Shown piece by piece: positions 23,074 through 35,170 of a stretch of DNA of 64,000 bases; position 1 is the first letter of the stretch; each line of letters begins with the position of its first letter. Source of the stretch: Hirudo medicinalis (taxonomy: Eukaryota; Annelida; Clitellata; Hirudinida; Hirudinidae). The stretch spans positions 399,894 to 463,893 of the forward strand of contig MPNW01000101.1 in assembly GCA_011800805.1 (NCBI GenBank). Reading direction: 5' to 3'. A program made the position numbers and the translations under genes. Under the pieces are notes generated by a model. It was not told where the DNA came from and did no database searches. It saw only the letters and a list, made by a program, of their open reading frames with translations.

Positions 23074-25283
23074 GATTGACTCTGTAAAAGATTAATAATC
23101 CTATATGTAACAATATTTATAAACTATAAATAATAAAATAAAACTATAAACTATAAACTTTAAATAGAATTTATTTATATAATTTTATTTAATTTATTAT
23201 ATATATTTATTATATATTATATTTATTATATATATTTATATATTATATTTATTATATATATTTAATTAACATAACACGCACCACATATAAATTTTAGTAA
23301 CAAGTACAAGCATCACAAAAGGGCAAAATGGTTTTTGGATTTCTGAATATTAAATAATTGCAACCTAAGATATTTTTGATCATCAGCTCCCAATCAACAA
23401 CATCTGGAAATTGGATCCAGAAGATATCAAAATGCATGACCGAGGTATATTTGTAAAAGGAAAAATGATCATTACCCAGCACATTAAAACACATTTTCTA
23501 CAGGAAAGAAAATGTGAAAATGCAAATGAATTTAAAACAAGAAAATCTCAACAACAACAAAATAATAATAATGATTATTATCATCACAAGCTATTATTAT
23601 CACAATGATTATTATCCTCATCACCATCATCATTTTAGAAAGTAATCACGAATATGCAATACACAAAAGATGGTCTGAAACAAAAGCTCCCACAAGTGAA
23701 CCATCATTCATAATCAGTTTCAGTTCTCTTGACCTTAGTAAAATGTTATGGGGAAAATAGTAAAACTTATCAACACAAAATATAATACACTAATTTCGTT
23801 AACTGAGCAATTTTAGGATTGCTCATCAGCTTTTATTTACTTTTTTGGTTATTACCATATCGAGGAGAACTGAGGCAGCTCGCTCGGATACAATAAAAAA
23901 ACATGACGACGGGTAAACAGAAACAAGAACATCAGCACGGATGAAAGCCATAAAAAATACAATTTAATAGAAATTGTGATCCACTTGCTTACAACATAAG
24001 CATAAAGGCATAAGGTAAAGAAATGTCATCAAGGATATGATGGCAAATTCAACAGATGTTATCAACAGAGCAAACGCACACTTTGACTTGTTACAAAATA
24101 TACCCGATCGATACTTTGAAATAATTCAGCATTAAGTTTTTAAATTTGCCAATGTGCACCTTTGCAATCACTGTACCCAAAATCTTAATGTGTTATCAAA
24201 AACAAACTTCCAATAAATCCATTAACCTTGAATTTTCACTGATTTAATCAGGTTATAAAGATTTGTATATAGAACACAATTCAGACTTCAAACTTATTAG
24301 AGTAAAACAATCAAAACTATCTTAAAGAATGTCAACCAAATTGATTATCAAGGCAGAATATCTCTAAAGAGAATTTCACTTTTAAAAAACCATGTTTCTA
24401 CATACATCCTACTACAGAAATATCTAAATAATCAATGGCATAACTAAAGCTAAAACACTGATCTCACAAAACGTATACCATTGCAAATGTTCCAAGCAAG
24501 GGACTGAAGTGGACTAACATGCATTTCAATTACATTTAGAAGAGAAATACATTTTTGTTTAAATTTCGTCGATTCGAGCGACCAAGATATTTTTTGTGTT
24601 TGATGATATCGTCGACGAGGCATCTGCAGGGATGAAGCTGGTGATCATAATGGCGGCTCCAAGATGCAATCATCTAACGCAATCGGAAAAATCGTCTCCA
24701 GCAAAAATAATCAAAATAAGCAACAAACGAACCTTTTATGCGTAATTTGTTTCTGATGTAAGAAAGTAAATTCGCATATTTACCACCAAATAAACAACTA
24801 ACGGAAAATGGCGATCGCCAGAATAGTTTTAATCTTTATGTTTTCTTAGCGCTACCTATTCAATTTAAAAAAAATAGTATCCCAAGGTACGCTCTGTTTT
24901 AACATTAAGCAAAATATTTTAAGTTTTTTATATGTTCAAGCGATTTCAAAATAACTTTAATAAATTGCAGAAAGTATAAATTATATTTAAGATTAATTTT
25001 CAGTCTCAAAGGTATTTTCACCAGTCAAGAAAGCTAATAGTCAAAATAAATAAATCGAAGTTGAACTAATGCCAAAGATAAAATTTGCTTTTAAAGCAAT
25101 AGATAGGAAGACAACCAGACAAATACCTACTATCCGAAAAAGCTCTTAAGAACTATAAGTCCTCAAATTATATTAACCGAGTTAATAGAAACTCCGCCTT
25201 GTCCTGCATATTATATTCTAACCTATATCGCCTGATCAAGAGTATCGTACGAAAACAATTAACATATATATAACAATTGACAG

Positions 25284-25475
25284 TGCGCGGGTTGTCCGAA
25301 TGGGTTGCGTTTCTGCATGCGATTGTAATAGCAACAGTCGTAATGTGTCGTGTTCACAACCCAACCTGCACCGCCAGGGAGCGCCCTCGGGGAGGAGGAT
25401 AAATGGTAGATCGATTAAAAAGTGCCTTCACATCCCATTCAGATACATAAGGCACTTAAAAGATCTGCTAAATAA
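25284..25475 (+). mobile_element. SINE family A copy
   Basis: Starts with gcgggttgtccgaatgggtt (A-box-like), followed by gcaacagtcgtaatgtgtcg, a B-box-like gttcacaaccc, gcgccctcggggagga and a body ending in an A/T-rich tail. Block order is the same as at 60373. It is old enough to have lost the strict B box. Confidence 0.7.
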
Positions 25476-25869
25476 AAAAATAAAAAATGATCCCCCATGC
25501 ATACTCTGATAAGGACATTTGTCGAGTCCTATCGCTCATTTCGGGTATTGAAGATGAGAAGGAGAAATTAACTTCGACTGGGTTCCAGTCTAATAAACTA
25601 ATTCTGAAGGACGAAACTTCAGCAACTGTCGTTATATACACTATTAGCCCAAGCAAGCCCAAGCAGGGTTTTTCAGACAATGTGATTCTGGGGGCATTTC
25701 AGGAGTTTAGGGGGCAATATTTTTTATACCAAATACCAATTTGAAATCAAATAATTTGTCAGTTCAATAAAAGGATTTTAACTAACAACACTATGCAAAC
25801 ATGTTAAAAATCAATCACAAGCTAAAGTGAAAAAAATTGTTGGAAAATGAAATTTTCAAAGAAATCTTA

Positions 25870-26560
25870 TTCGCCGAGGTTTTTTCAAAGCATATATCTT
25901 CTATTGGAACTTCAGTGCTAATGATCATACAGTGAGTTAAAGTTTCTGGTGTCATTCTATTTCTTGCCTTTTTGAGTATCCTGTTCATTGTACTAAACGA
26001 TCTCTCAGGAGAGAGAGGCAGTTGTTACTGGAACAACAAGAAGGATTTCACAGAGCGTTTGTAACTCGCATGCATACCCCATATCAGCTTCTAATATTTT
26101 TGTCACTGGTCTTTCGTCTGCTTTGCATCTTCCGCAACTAACCGTAGACTTTATGAAAATGTAAATGATTTCAAATCCGCAAGTTTCTGCATTAAGAATG
26201 GAAGTTGTTACAAAAATTTATGACTTGTTTGTCTTGTAGACCTGACATTGATCGAAAAGTCTCAAATCAATATAATCTCAATCAATTTGTCATTAAATCT
26301 GTCTTCAATTTCCTTGATGACACTTTCACAATACCTCTTCATACCCGTTAATATATTTTTTTTTACTTTCATTACTAAGAATTTCATTCATAACTTGGCA
26401 GATGATTTTGAAACTGTCATTTCTGATTTCACGCAAAATTTTTAATGATTCAAAATTTCCCCCTTCTTTGTATATACGCTTACATGTTATAAAAATGGAT
26501 TTTAAGCTTCTGAATATAGCATTCACTATTATAAGATTCATGAAAAATAGGCTAGCAGAA
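25870..26560 (-). pseudogene. hAT-family transposase relic
   Basis: At 25900-26010 on minus a broken frame reads SPERSFSTMNRILKKARNRM then TPETLTHCMI, preceded in another frame by LVVPVTTASL. This is the pattern of the hAT C-terminal dimerisation domain (P.S...ERSFS...R....R..M...L). A frameshift separates the two parts. A further minus frame at 26326-26541 may be more of the same element but is not diagnostic. Confidence 0.6.
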
Positions 26561-28161
26561 ATTTCATATCCTTACCGTCAAACGTGATTTTAAATGGTTT
26601 ATGAAATCCACAGCGCTAGCAAAAAGACATTATGTGGCGGAACATACAAATACTTTTTATATCGCTAACTGGCTCGACATTCCAAAATAAAAAAAAATTA
26701 AGTTTTCAAATTAGGCATCGTTACTCTATGAATTTATTTGAAGTTGAGTTGGGGGGGGCGTTGGTTTAGCTCAGGGGGTATGCCTGAAAGAAACCCTGAG
26801 CCCAAGAGACCAATGATGGCTGAAAAAACAATTCCTTCTAAATGGAGATTTCACTACATACTATCACAACTTTCCATTTATCTCCAGCTTTCTCTATCCA
26901 ATTCAAAAACTAAGTGGCTGTGGTCTCCTATGACTATGGGGTTTCTTCGAATTAACATATGAAAGTACATTTTCTTTTCTCAGGGAGTCGATGGGTCACC
27001 GCCTGGGTATAAGGTGTAAGCGAAAGAAATGACTCTCAATCACAATCTCAATCTCAAGTAAGCCCTCGATCACTTCCTATCTGCTTTACTGATACTCCTC
27101 AATTAAGTGCTTATATTTGAAGTACACATCATCTTTGAGGTTACATCTTGTCATAACGTCGATTGGTCCATTGAGCATTTCTTTCTAATATTTAGATTTT
27201 ACGGCTCTTAGATGGATGTAATCAAATGAGTGCCTAGATGTGCTGCCAATTGAATTTAACTTCCAGAATAATGCAGGGACGTCATTTCAGTGTTTTCCAC
27301 AAAATGGCATCCCAAATGACGTCATTGGAATAATGTCTCTGCTAAGTTTTCTATTAAGGACCTTCTCAGCCAAAGAAATCAAAACAGAAGATGAAGAAAA
27401 GTATGAGACAGTCAAAATGATCTAGCACGTATGGACCATTGGACCCTGCCGTGTTAAAGAAGCCATCTACTCTCCATACCAGCCTTACTTATTCAGCACC
27501 TTTTCCTTCTTGCGTTTGTGAAGAGAATTGCTGGGATGAAGAGTTGGGAGGGTTCATCTCTAATCGAATTCGTGGTCTAAAAGAAAATAGAATACCAGTA
27601 CAAGTACATGCAATGTGTAATGATTGACTACTTCAGGTACTCAATGTCTAGATAAAGCTCCGGTTTCGATTAAAAGCACCAAGGTTCCACTCAAAGAACC
27701 CGCGAGCGTGCATTTACATTTTAAAATATCAAACCTTTTGGGTTCAACTTTTTTTTAAATTCCACATAGTTTTCGTAGTCTTCTTATGCCTGATGCTTCT
27801 GCATAGTGTTAAATCAAAGACCGGCTAGCCTTATCCAAATTAGATTAAGGCAATTATATTCTCATAATTCTGCATCAAGAAGTTTGGTTCCAAAGCATCT
27901 TTTTAATAAGGTCGATTGTGTTTATCAAATAATGAAAATTTAATAACTTATTCAGTGAGCCGTATGATTTTCGGTTTGTTTGTTGATCCAGCAGTGAAAT
28001 GGCAGGTCGCTTCTCTTGCTGAGGTGTGTCGCATAATGCATCGTTTTGCCTCTTAAATAATGCATTGAAAACATGTCAGGCAGTGCATTCAGTGGATGAC
28101 GATTTATTCGATTTGCAGCTTTCTCGACACCATTTAGTGGTTCCCGGAGTAGTGAGGAGGC

Positions 28162-31100
28162 ATGGCCGGGAGGCTTACAAACTCACGTCGCAAGAAAGAT
28201 GAAAAATCTGGAAATGGACCACAACTGCGGCAGACGAAACTCGTTTTAAGAGTTACAGCTAAACGGCTCACTTATACTGCCAAAAACACAAATTTGCGTA
28301 AGTTCGGAGAGCAAACGTCCATCCTTCAAAATGTAAATTTGTCTGAGACCATCTGCTTTAAGTGCCCAGAAGTTAGTAGTACACAGAAAGTGGATGCTAT
28401 TGCAAGCGATAAGGATATTCCTTCTACTACTCAATGCAAGGACACAATTTCACCCGACAGACTCGTTTCCAGACCGAGAAGAAATGTTTTTCAAAAAAAG
28501 GTGAAAATGTTTTTATTAATGAATCTTCTCTTGCATTTTCTCTTGGAGTTTATCGAGCATTAACTGAATATTAAGTGATCTGAGAAGAAGAACATTCTTT
28601 TCAAACTCAACTTTATTTTGCTTGAATGAGCAATTTAACCTTTATTTTAAGAATGAAAGATGGTTTTCATTTTAGACTGAGGCATGTGGACTTTCTTGGA
28701 AAGAGGAAACAGAACTTAAAAAAGCTTTATATGCTTCGCTGCAAAGGAAGAAAGTCAAGTCTGATTCAAGTAATAGCTACTCCAATGTTGGAACTTCAAG
28801 GTCTGATGCTAATATGTCAGATGATTTTTATGCTAAAAGTACACCATGTGGTGAGTACTAGGTTAAATAATTTTGTTAAATAATTTTTGAGTGACATTGA
28901 ATTAATTCTTCTGTATTGTTTTTATGTGTATGTGTTTTTAGGATGCACCTAGGATGATTATTATATTATATCACACTGTCTCTGGTCTTCAAGAACATAT
29001 GTTTTCCTCTTTGAAATGGTTTTTATCAAGTGCCACACGCTTCATCTAGGAATTGAAAGAAAAATAGCATTAATATGAAACAATATTAGACTAAAGAAAA
29101 TATTGAAATTATCATATGTGTAGCTGCTACTTTTGTTTATTTAGTTGTTGAAGTGCTTAAAATTCTCAAAAATGTTTAAAGATTTGCTGAATATGATGTT
29201 TAAGACCCATAATTTTGTTCAAGGATACCTATTTCCGTTAATACGCTTCGTGTTTGTTCATTTAAAAACTGTGCCATGAATTAATTATTGAGTCATATTA
29301 TTAGCTTACTTAGGTCAATATGAATATCATTTAGTTACCACGTATTCATTTCATTTTTGGTGTGGTTGCTTGTGAGCCATTGTAGGAGATTGGTTGTAGG
29401 AGATATGCAGTTAGGATATCTTATCATATTTCTGAATATGGGCATTTGTTTTTGGCATTTGAATCTTTGGAGAATAAAAGTGATTGAAACCTACTTTTGA
29501 AGGTATCAATCATCAAACACTTGAAATGTTATCTCCTCAAGCATCGAGGTTGGAGGGCAAAAAGATCTCGGACGCTCGTGTCGTGCATTTCAACAGAAGT
29601 CGAAGCAGGCAACATTCACGCATTTGTGTTAATTACAGAATTTGTTAAGTTAAATTGGGTAACCTTTTTTGTTTCAGTGGCTTGTACAGAGCTCAAAGAA
29701 AGTTTGCATGCGGTTCTAAACCTGGAGGTGGTTCTTTGGCAAACAGGAGAAGATTTCTGAAGAAAGTTAATTGTTCGTTACGAGATAACTTGCAGAATGT
29801 TCCCTATACTGAAGATTTCATAGATTATCTGTGCCTCAGAGGTGATTCTGGATTAATTGAAGTTGCTGAATTTTTTTCTGATATCTTTGGATCTGAAAAC
29901 AGGTACTTCATTCATGCCTGAAAGCTTGAAAATATTCGATAAGATTCTCTGCACGAACGTCAAAACCCACGCGGAGACTCCTTCGACGAGCAGTTCTTCC
30001 GATCCCCCCACGGTTCGCGGAGGTGCCGGGAAAGCTGGCGACGTTCGCAGGAAATACGACGCAACGGAGACGAGGGTATTGCTCGAAGGGAGCTTTTCAT
30101 TCGATAACCGCGCTCCATTCATTGTCTTTGTTCGTCTAGAAATCTGGTCTTAAAAACAAAGATCATACAAACACCGACAAATTCTCCAAAGTCGACTGCG
30201 AGGAGTTGCCTCCTCGAGAGAAGCAGAGGCCTCTGACAAGATCGTTCACCAAATCGGAAATACCCGACGGAAAAGTTTCCGGCGAAACGTCGTGCGCCGC
30301 GTTCCCCGGCGATCGCTCCGAGGCGGATTCGTCGGAGAGCCGAGAATCAGATGATGATGACGATGTCGATGATGACGACGATAATGATGGTGATGAGAGT
30401 GAGGGACTGTCTGAGGTATTATCCTGTTTTGTGAAGGATGACTTCCCTCTTTTTTATAATGGGGATTCTATTATAAACCATGGTGATGATGATTGTGATG
30501 ATGATGATGATGATGGCGAGTCCGGTTGGATTCCTGTCGGCAGGGAATTCTCTCGGGAAAGATCTGATGATCCTCTGTGCAACTCAGACGACAAACTCGA
30601 TCCTGCGGAGGGTCGTTGCACCGAGCAGTGTGCGGATGTCGCCTTAGATGGTCGGGGTCGTGAAGAGGGGACCCCTTTTGGTGAGAGTGATGATGATGAT
30701 GATGATGATGAAGAGGATGACGCGGGGGATTTATTTTGTTTAGAACTCATGGGCAAGAATGCTTGTGTTAAGGATGATTCGTGCATTTACGAGATGCAGT
30801 GCGATTCCAACAACAACGAAATCGGAACTTGTTTCGGAGCTGTGAACAAATGTGTTGGAACTGATGCTGCTGACTTTTTGCCCAATTCCAGCTTTGAGAC
30901 CGGCCCGGCATTTCAAAATCACTTTCCGATCGGTAGAGTCCTTCCTCGTAACGATGTGGCTTCTAATTTTGATGTCGGAGGCTCGTCATCTTTGAATGAT
31001 CTGGGAGGTTGCATGCTATCGATACCCCACGGTCTTCCAGTAGTCCAGTCCCCCTTCAAATGCATAGTCCCTGCAAGAGATAAAGTCGTTCGAGATAGCC

Positions 31101-32635
31101 AGGTTCTGCTGGCCAATATTCCCATGGTCGGCATGACTTCGTTGTCTTCTGTGCTCATGATTCCGCCAGTTCAAAACGTGAACTTCATCCAGTTTGCCTC
31201 TTCGCCTTCTGTCTTTGCGTCGTGGCAGGGCAGCGGCGGCAGTTGTCACGCGTGCAGACATGAAGGACCTTCTGTTCTGACTCCTGCAAAGATGTTTGGT
31301 TCATCCCCGGTCGAATTTTCTCCTAGAGACTTGTCTGTTGATGGCTGTCACAGCTTGAGAAAAATTGCTCCCAAGATATCTACAGAAAGATTTAACAGAT
31401 CTTTAGAGTTTAGTCTGCCTTGCCAATCCTGCATGCCCATGAACTCGTATGAGAAACAAAACGTACAACTGATTGATGGAGCACAGCCTTGTGTTTCCGA
31501 TGTGAGTTTGCAGATGATGTGTAGTGCATGGTGATGGTCGTGCAGCATCCTTAACTTTTGCGTTCTCAAGCCTGATTCTGTTTTTAGTCTACCTGAGAAT
31601 AATGTTTTACATTTCAAAGATAATTTCTCTTTATTCTGTACTCATTAAGTTAAGTCACTTAAGTGTCATACTAGGTAAATTTGATAGATTATGTTGCATG
31701 TTACCACATTAATGTTTTAGCTTAATTTATTTCACAGTTGCATTTGATAATTTGGATTTATTTCTGTTTCAGTTGTATTTGGAACAAAACGATAATATAA
31801 TTAGGAGTTTCTTCAGGAAGCAGAGACGGAAGGCATGCAGGAAAAGTAAATAATGGCTGAAATTGTAATTTTAAATTCAAATTTTTAGGTTAAGCCAATC
31901 AAAGCATTTTCTTTGGTGTACGAGTTGGCTCGTATACCGAAGGAACGTAAGTTGCAATTGTAATGATACTGGCTTACAATACTGCCAGTCTTTCGAGTAG
32001 GCGATGTACACGAATAGTGAAGTACTGGTGGGGCTATGTATTTGTGATGCTTTATGTGTTGGATTATTCTTGTTTTATAAGCCACGATATTTTTAGGAGC
32101 GACTGAAGAATATTCTTCACGCACTGTCGACGTCTCGGAGAGTGCCGAAGATTCCTTTCGGAAAGACGCGGGCGAGGCTCGACTCCAAGAACCAGTTTCC
32201 ACCATAAGTCTCAGGTCTGGAAAAGTTGTTAGTGTTGAAGACCAGGGAAAAATTCATCCAAAAATCACTTTGGAAAAATGCGTGACTTCCGAATCGTCGA
32301 GTCCCACCGACCGTCGGAGAACCGAGGACGTTGTTGACGACGGAGTTGTCGACAGAAGTGCGTCGAAGAAGAACTCGTCGAAGAAATTCCGACGTTTCGG
32401 TCGCCACGAGGGGCTCGGGAACAAGAGGAGAAAACGAAGGCCTAGCGTGGAACCGACCGACAAGAGTTGGATCAGGAGCGGGTTGAAGAGGTGCAACGAA
32501 CTTTCTGCCGACGGAAAACCGAGCAGACCCACGACGAGGTCGAGGACGCTGGCATCCATGGAGGACGAATTGACAAGAGCTAAGATGGAGTTCGATGTTG
32601 ATGATGAAGAGGATTATGTTGACAATGACTTGTGA
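28162..32635 (+). CDS. JARID2 N-terminus-like protein without ARID/Jumonji domains, 8 exons, ~946 aa
   Basis: Exons: 28162-28500, 28676-28850, 29503-29548, 29678-29902, 29994-30075, 30140-31501, 31773-31845, 32097-32635; total 2841 nt in phase. Known JARID2 guides PRC2 through its N-terminal region. Matches to it, in the same order: RPRRNVFQKK at 104-113 (vertebrate RPKRNIIQKK); a ubiquitin-interacting motif at 121-136 (W then EETELKKALYASLQ); AQRKFA at 192-197, the segment whose lysine PRC2 methylates in vertebrates; and TEDFIDYLCLRG at 231-242. After residue 262 the chain is disordered, with Asp runs from GAT repeats (exon 30140) and a basic KKFRRFGRHEGLGNKRRKRR segment, ending DDEEDYVDNDL. 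There is no ARID, JmjN, JmjC or zinc finger before the stop or in the 3.8 kb downstream. Exon 3's 3' end and exon 5 are the least certain; both are the only phase-consistent choices I found. Confidence 0.75.
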
Positions 32636-33088
32636 ACATTTTGGTTATTATTTGCAGATGATTTTGGGGTGTATTATTTGTTTATTTATGAAACTTAACT
32701 TCATCAACCAATGATTAAGTGACTATAATAGTTGTTATTATTTGCAAAAGTGTTCAGAAACCTTTTCATCCTAGTTTTGATTAGTTTCATATCTTTGCAA
32801 CTAACAATCTTGTTTGAAAGCCTGCATCTAGCATGCTATTTGAAGTTGTTTCTTGAAGCCTTTGTCTTTGTGATTTTGGAAATATATGATGACATGCAAG
32901 TTCATTTTTAATGTTGTTGTTACAATTTATTGATCGCATTAGTTTTCGTGCCAAATGGATAGGATTTGTATTGAGTTTGAAATTATTTTCATTGATTGGT
33001 TTCAATCACTACAAGTCTGGTATTGTGGGGATACAATCATTTTTTATGTGGGCAGAATGTTTTTTGCAGCTTGGTTTTGACAGGAATT

Positions 33089-33570
33089 CAACAGCAAAGA
33101 GAGAGGATATCTGGGTACCCTAACATGGATATTCTAAGGGTGGTGGGTGTCAACCCCCCAATGTTTGGCTGGTGAGAAGCAAACGAGGAGGGCATCTCAT
33201 CGTCAAGAAGAGTTTGAGGGAGGGTTGCTTTTGCTGAAAAAGCTGAATTGATACCCCTGAAATAGCTGCTGTTCTCATTTTCAAAGGAAGAAAAATAAGT
33301 TTGAGGACCACCAGTATAAGGATATGTTCTCACCAGAGGTGCTCGAGGTGGGTGGTTTTCGAAGGCTTATCAGCTTAGAACCTGAAAAAATGGAATAAGT
33401 GAGCATCACAGCGTTAAAATAACCCTAGAATCAGTAATATTCAACGTTAATTTCAACCAATGAGATGGAAGTGTCAGTATTCTTTCAGCTTTTAAAAGGG
33501 AGTCGTGTTGTGAAGGTTTATCTGCTTTTCTAGTCTCAGGAGACATTCTCTTGTTTTCAGCAGTTGACAT
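33089..33570 (-). CDS. Possible two-exon minus-strand gene, hypothetical
   Basis: An ATG at 33570 begins MSTAENKRMSPETRKADK and stays open to a donor-like g/gttgaaa at 33458. A second open stretch (about 33089-33365) encodes RAPLVRTYPYTGGPQTYFSS and ends ..DILSLCC. Both look coding in composition, but I could not find a junction that keeps phase between them. It may be a broken copy, or part of a gene with unseen exons. No family is recognised. Confidence 0.3.
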
Positions 33571-33742
33571 AAGTTGGAAGCCTTAAAAAGATTGTCTAAA
33601 TAAGTGGTTATTGGTTACACTTTCACAGACTTGACATCGGATAAAATTAATTATTTTTAATTATATTTAATTCTCCGCATCGCCGGATTTACCCAGGTGC
33701 AGCCTGGTGCAATTGTTTGCATTTATCCTTGCAACTATAAGA

Positions 33743-33773
<31 letters not shown>

Positions 33774-34361
33774 AATAATAATATAAATATGAAAAGATTA
33801 TTGTAATACTCTAACAATATAATAATAATATAAATATGATAATATTATTGTAGTATTTTTTAATTCTTTACTTCAACGTAATGTCGCGCTAAAAATGACA
33901 TCCAGGAAATGATTTAGAAATGCATGGCGACATCAAAGGAATTATTAAATACATCGAAATCTGGTTGTCCTTAAACATAAATTTCAATTTATACAAAGTT
34001 ATACAAATATAATTTTTCGAGTACATTTATTATTTAAGCTATTTAGTAATTAAATTTTCAAAATGCGATGAAACGGATATTTACTTAATGTATTTATTAA
34101 ATTTATAATTTGAAGAATATTCTAAGTTGCTAACGAAGCATCACAAGGCCAAGGTTTTTATGTTGGGCCGGAAATGATTTATTTCGTCACTCGTTAGTTA
34201 GTTAGATCATTACAAAGGATCGATGCAGAGTTTCATTAGAGTGGCTTAAGTTTAACAGAACTTCAAGACCAAACCAAGTCATTATTTCTTCATATTTATC
34301 ACGATTTACAGTTTTAAGTTACAAAAATCGGTTAATAATCAAAAGAATCGTTATTTAAATA

Positions 34362-34900
34362 TTAATTGAAATAAACATTACAGATAACTTTTACGAATTC
34401 AAACACGAAAAAGCTGTAAACCAAAGGGAGGTGGCCATCTTGAACATTGATGCCATCTAAATGATTTTTCACGGAACTTTGAAATTCGTAACCAAATTCG
34501 TCACGGGTCATAATATTGGAATTGTTCGAATAGTGAATGAAAAGCATGTTCCCACGCGTGAATTGACAGAAAAACAAGGATTGGAAAGTGACAGGAAGTA
34601 AAACGTCCTTGTTTTGGGCTTCATTTGCATAAATTTTCAAATTGAATACATAATGAATGGTGGATATTAATTCAAGCGTTTCATTCCAAAACAAAAGTTG
34701 TATGTTCGAATGCTTCAAATAATGATAAGTTGATAAGTTCAACTCGAAATCTGAAATATTCGGAAAGTTATCTTAAACAAATTGTCAGGGTCAAACTCCT
34801 CAGTTTTGAAACTCTGCAGACTTCCAGCCTCACTTAACGGAGTTAATGAATCATTTGCATTTGCGCCAGAATTTGGTGCATCATGTCTTCTCTTACAATG
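34362..34900 (-). CDS. Unassigned open reading frame, possibly spurious
   Basis: An open frame of 126 codons (34742-34362) ends FEFVKVICNVYFN. Upstream, after a cag acceptor-like site near 34753, a different frame (34770-34900) is also open. There is no recognisable domain, and a 126-codon frame can arise by chance in AT-rich DNA. The rest of 33571-35084 shows only AT-rich sequence and aat repeats near 33745-33845. Confidence 0.2.
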
Positions 34901-35084
34901 TAAAACAGAAATACGCGTGTGTGTGTAGCTGTAACAAGAACACCTCCCAAACTGTGAACAGTAGCGATAAGTAATCCTTCTCTATGCCATTCCTAGGTCA
35001 ACTATTTTCAGTTTTACAACTTTCACCTTTTTCTAAATCTCAGACGAGCTTTAAACTCGAGAACTACTTAAAGCGAGGAGCGTT

Positions 35085-35170
35085 GTCATCCCGCGTGGTC
35101 TAATGTTTAAGACTTCGCTCTCACGATGGCAGCACGAGTTCGAATCCGGTTGCGGGAGCGCCGTCCTAAT
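35085..35170 (+). mobile_element. SINE family B copy (tRNA-derived)
   Basis: tcccgcgtggtctaatgttt, then aagacttcgctctcacgatg, gcagcacgagttcgaatccg and gttgcggga. An A-box-like tggtctaatg and a perfect-looking B box gttcgaatcc are 35-40 bp apart, as in tRNA genes, but the acceptor stem does not pair and a diverged copy exists at 20470. Confidence 0.6.

Larger units (their letters stand above)
23074..28161. other. Intergenic region with transposon remains, no gene seen
   Basis: Five kilobases between the divergent starts of APLF and the JARID2-N-like gene. It holds an AT-only stretch near 23160-23270, a SINE A copy, a hAT relic and a possible tRNA-like segment near 26755-26800 (ggtttagctcagggggta). 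An open frame at 25487-25744 (plus) follows the SINE directly and has no recognisable domain. Promoters of both genes should lie at its ends but I see no diagnostic element. Confidence 0.6.

Noticed and set aside
25487..25744. 85-codon plus frame following a SINE
   Set aside because: No domain, no splice context, and it begins at the SINE tail; left unannotated.
29549..29640. Extension of exon 3 of the JARID2-N-like gene (LEGKKISDARVVHFNRSRSR ...)
   Set aside because: The frame looks coding, but no donor in it restores phase with the AQRKFA exon; the donor at 29549 does. Alternative splicing is possible.
29903..30153. Reading the whole 29857-30153 frame as one exon
   Set aside because: It conflicts with the strong acceptor at 30139 and the frame of the long following exon; a short exon 29994-30075 fits all phases.
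35085..35170. Functional tRNA gene
   Set aside because: A and B boxes are present but the acceptor and anticodon stems do not pair, and a diverged copy exists at 20470; it is SINE-like.
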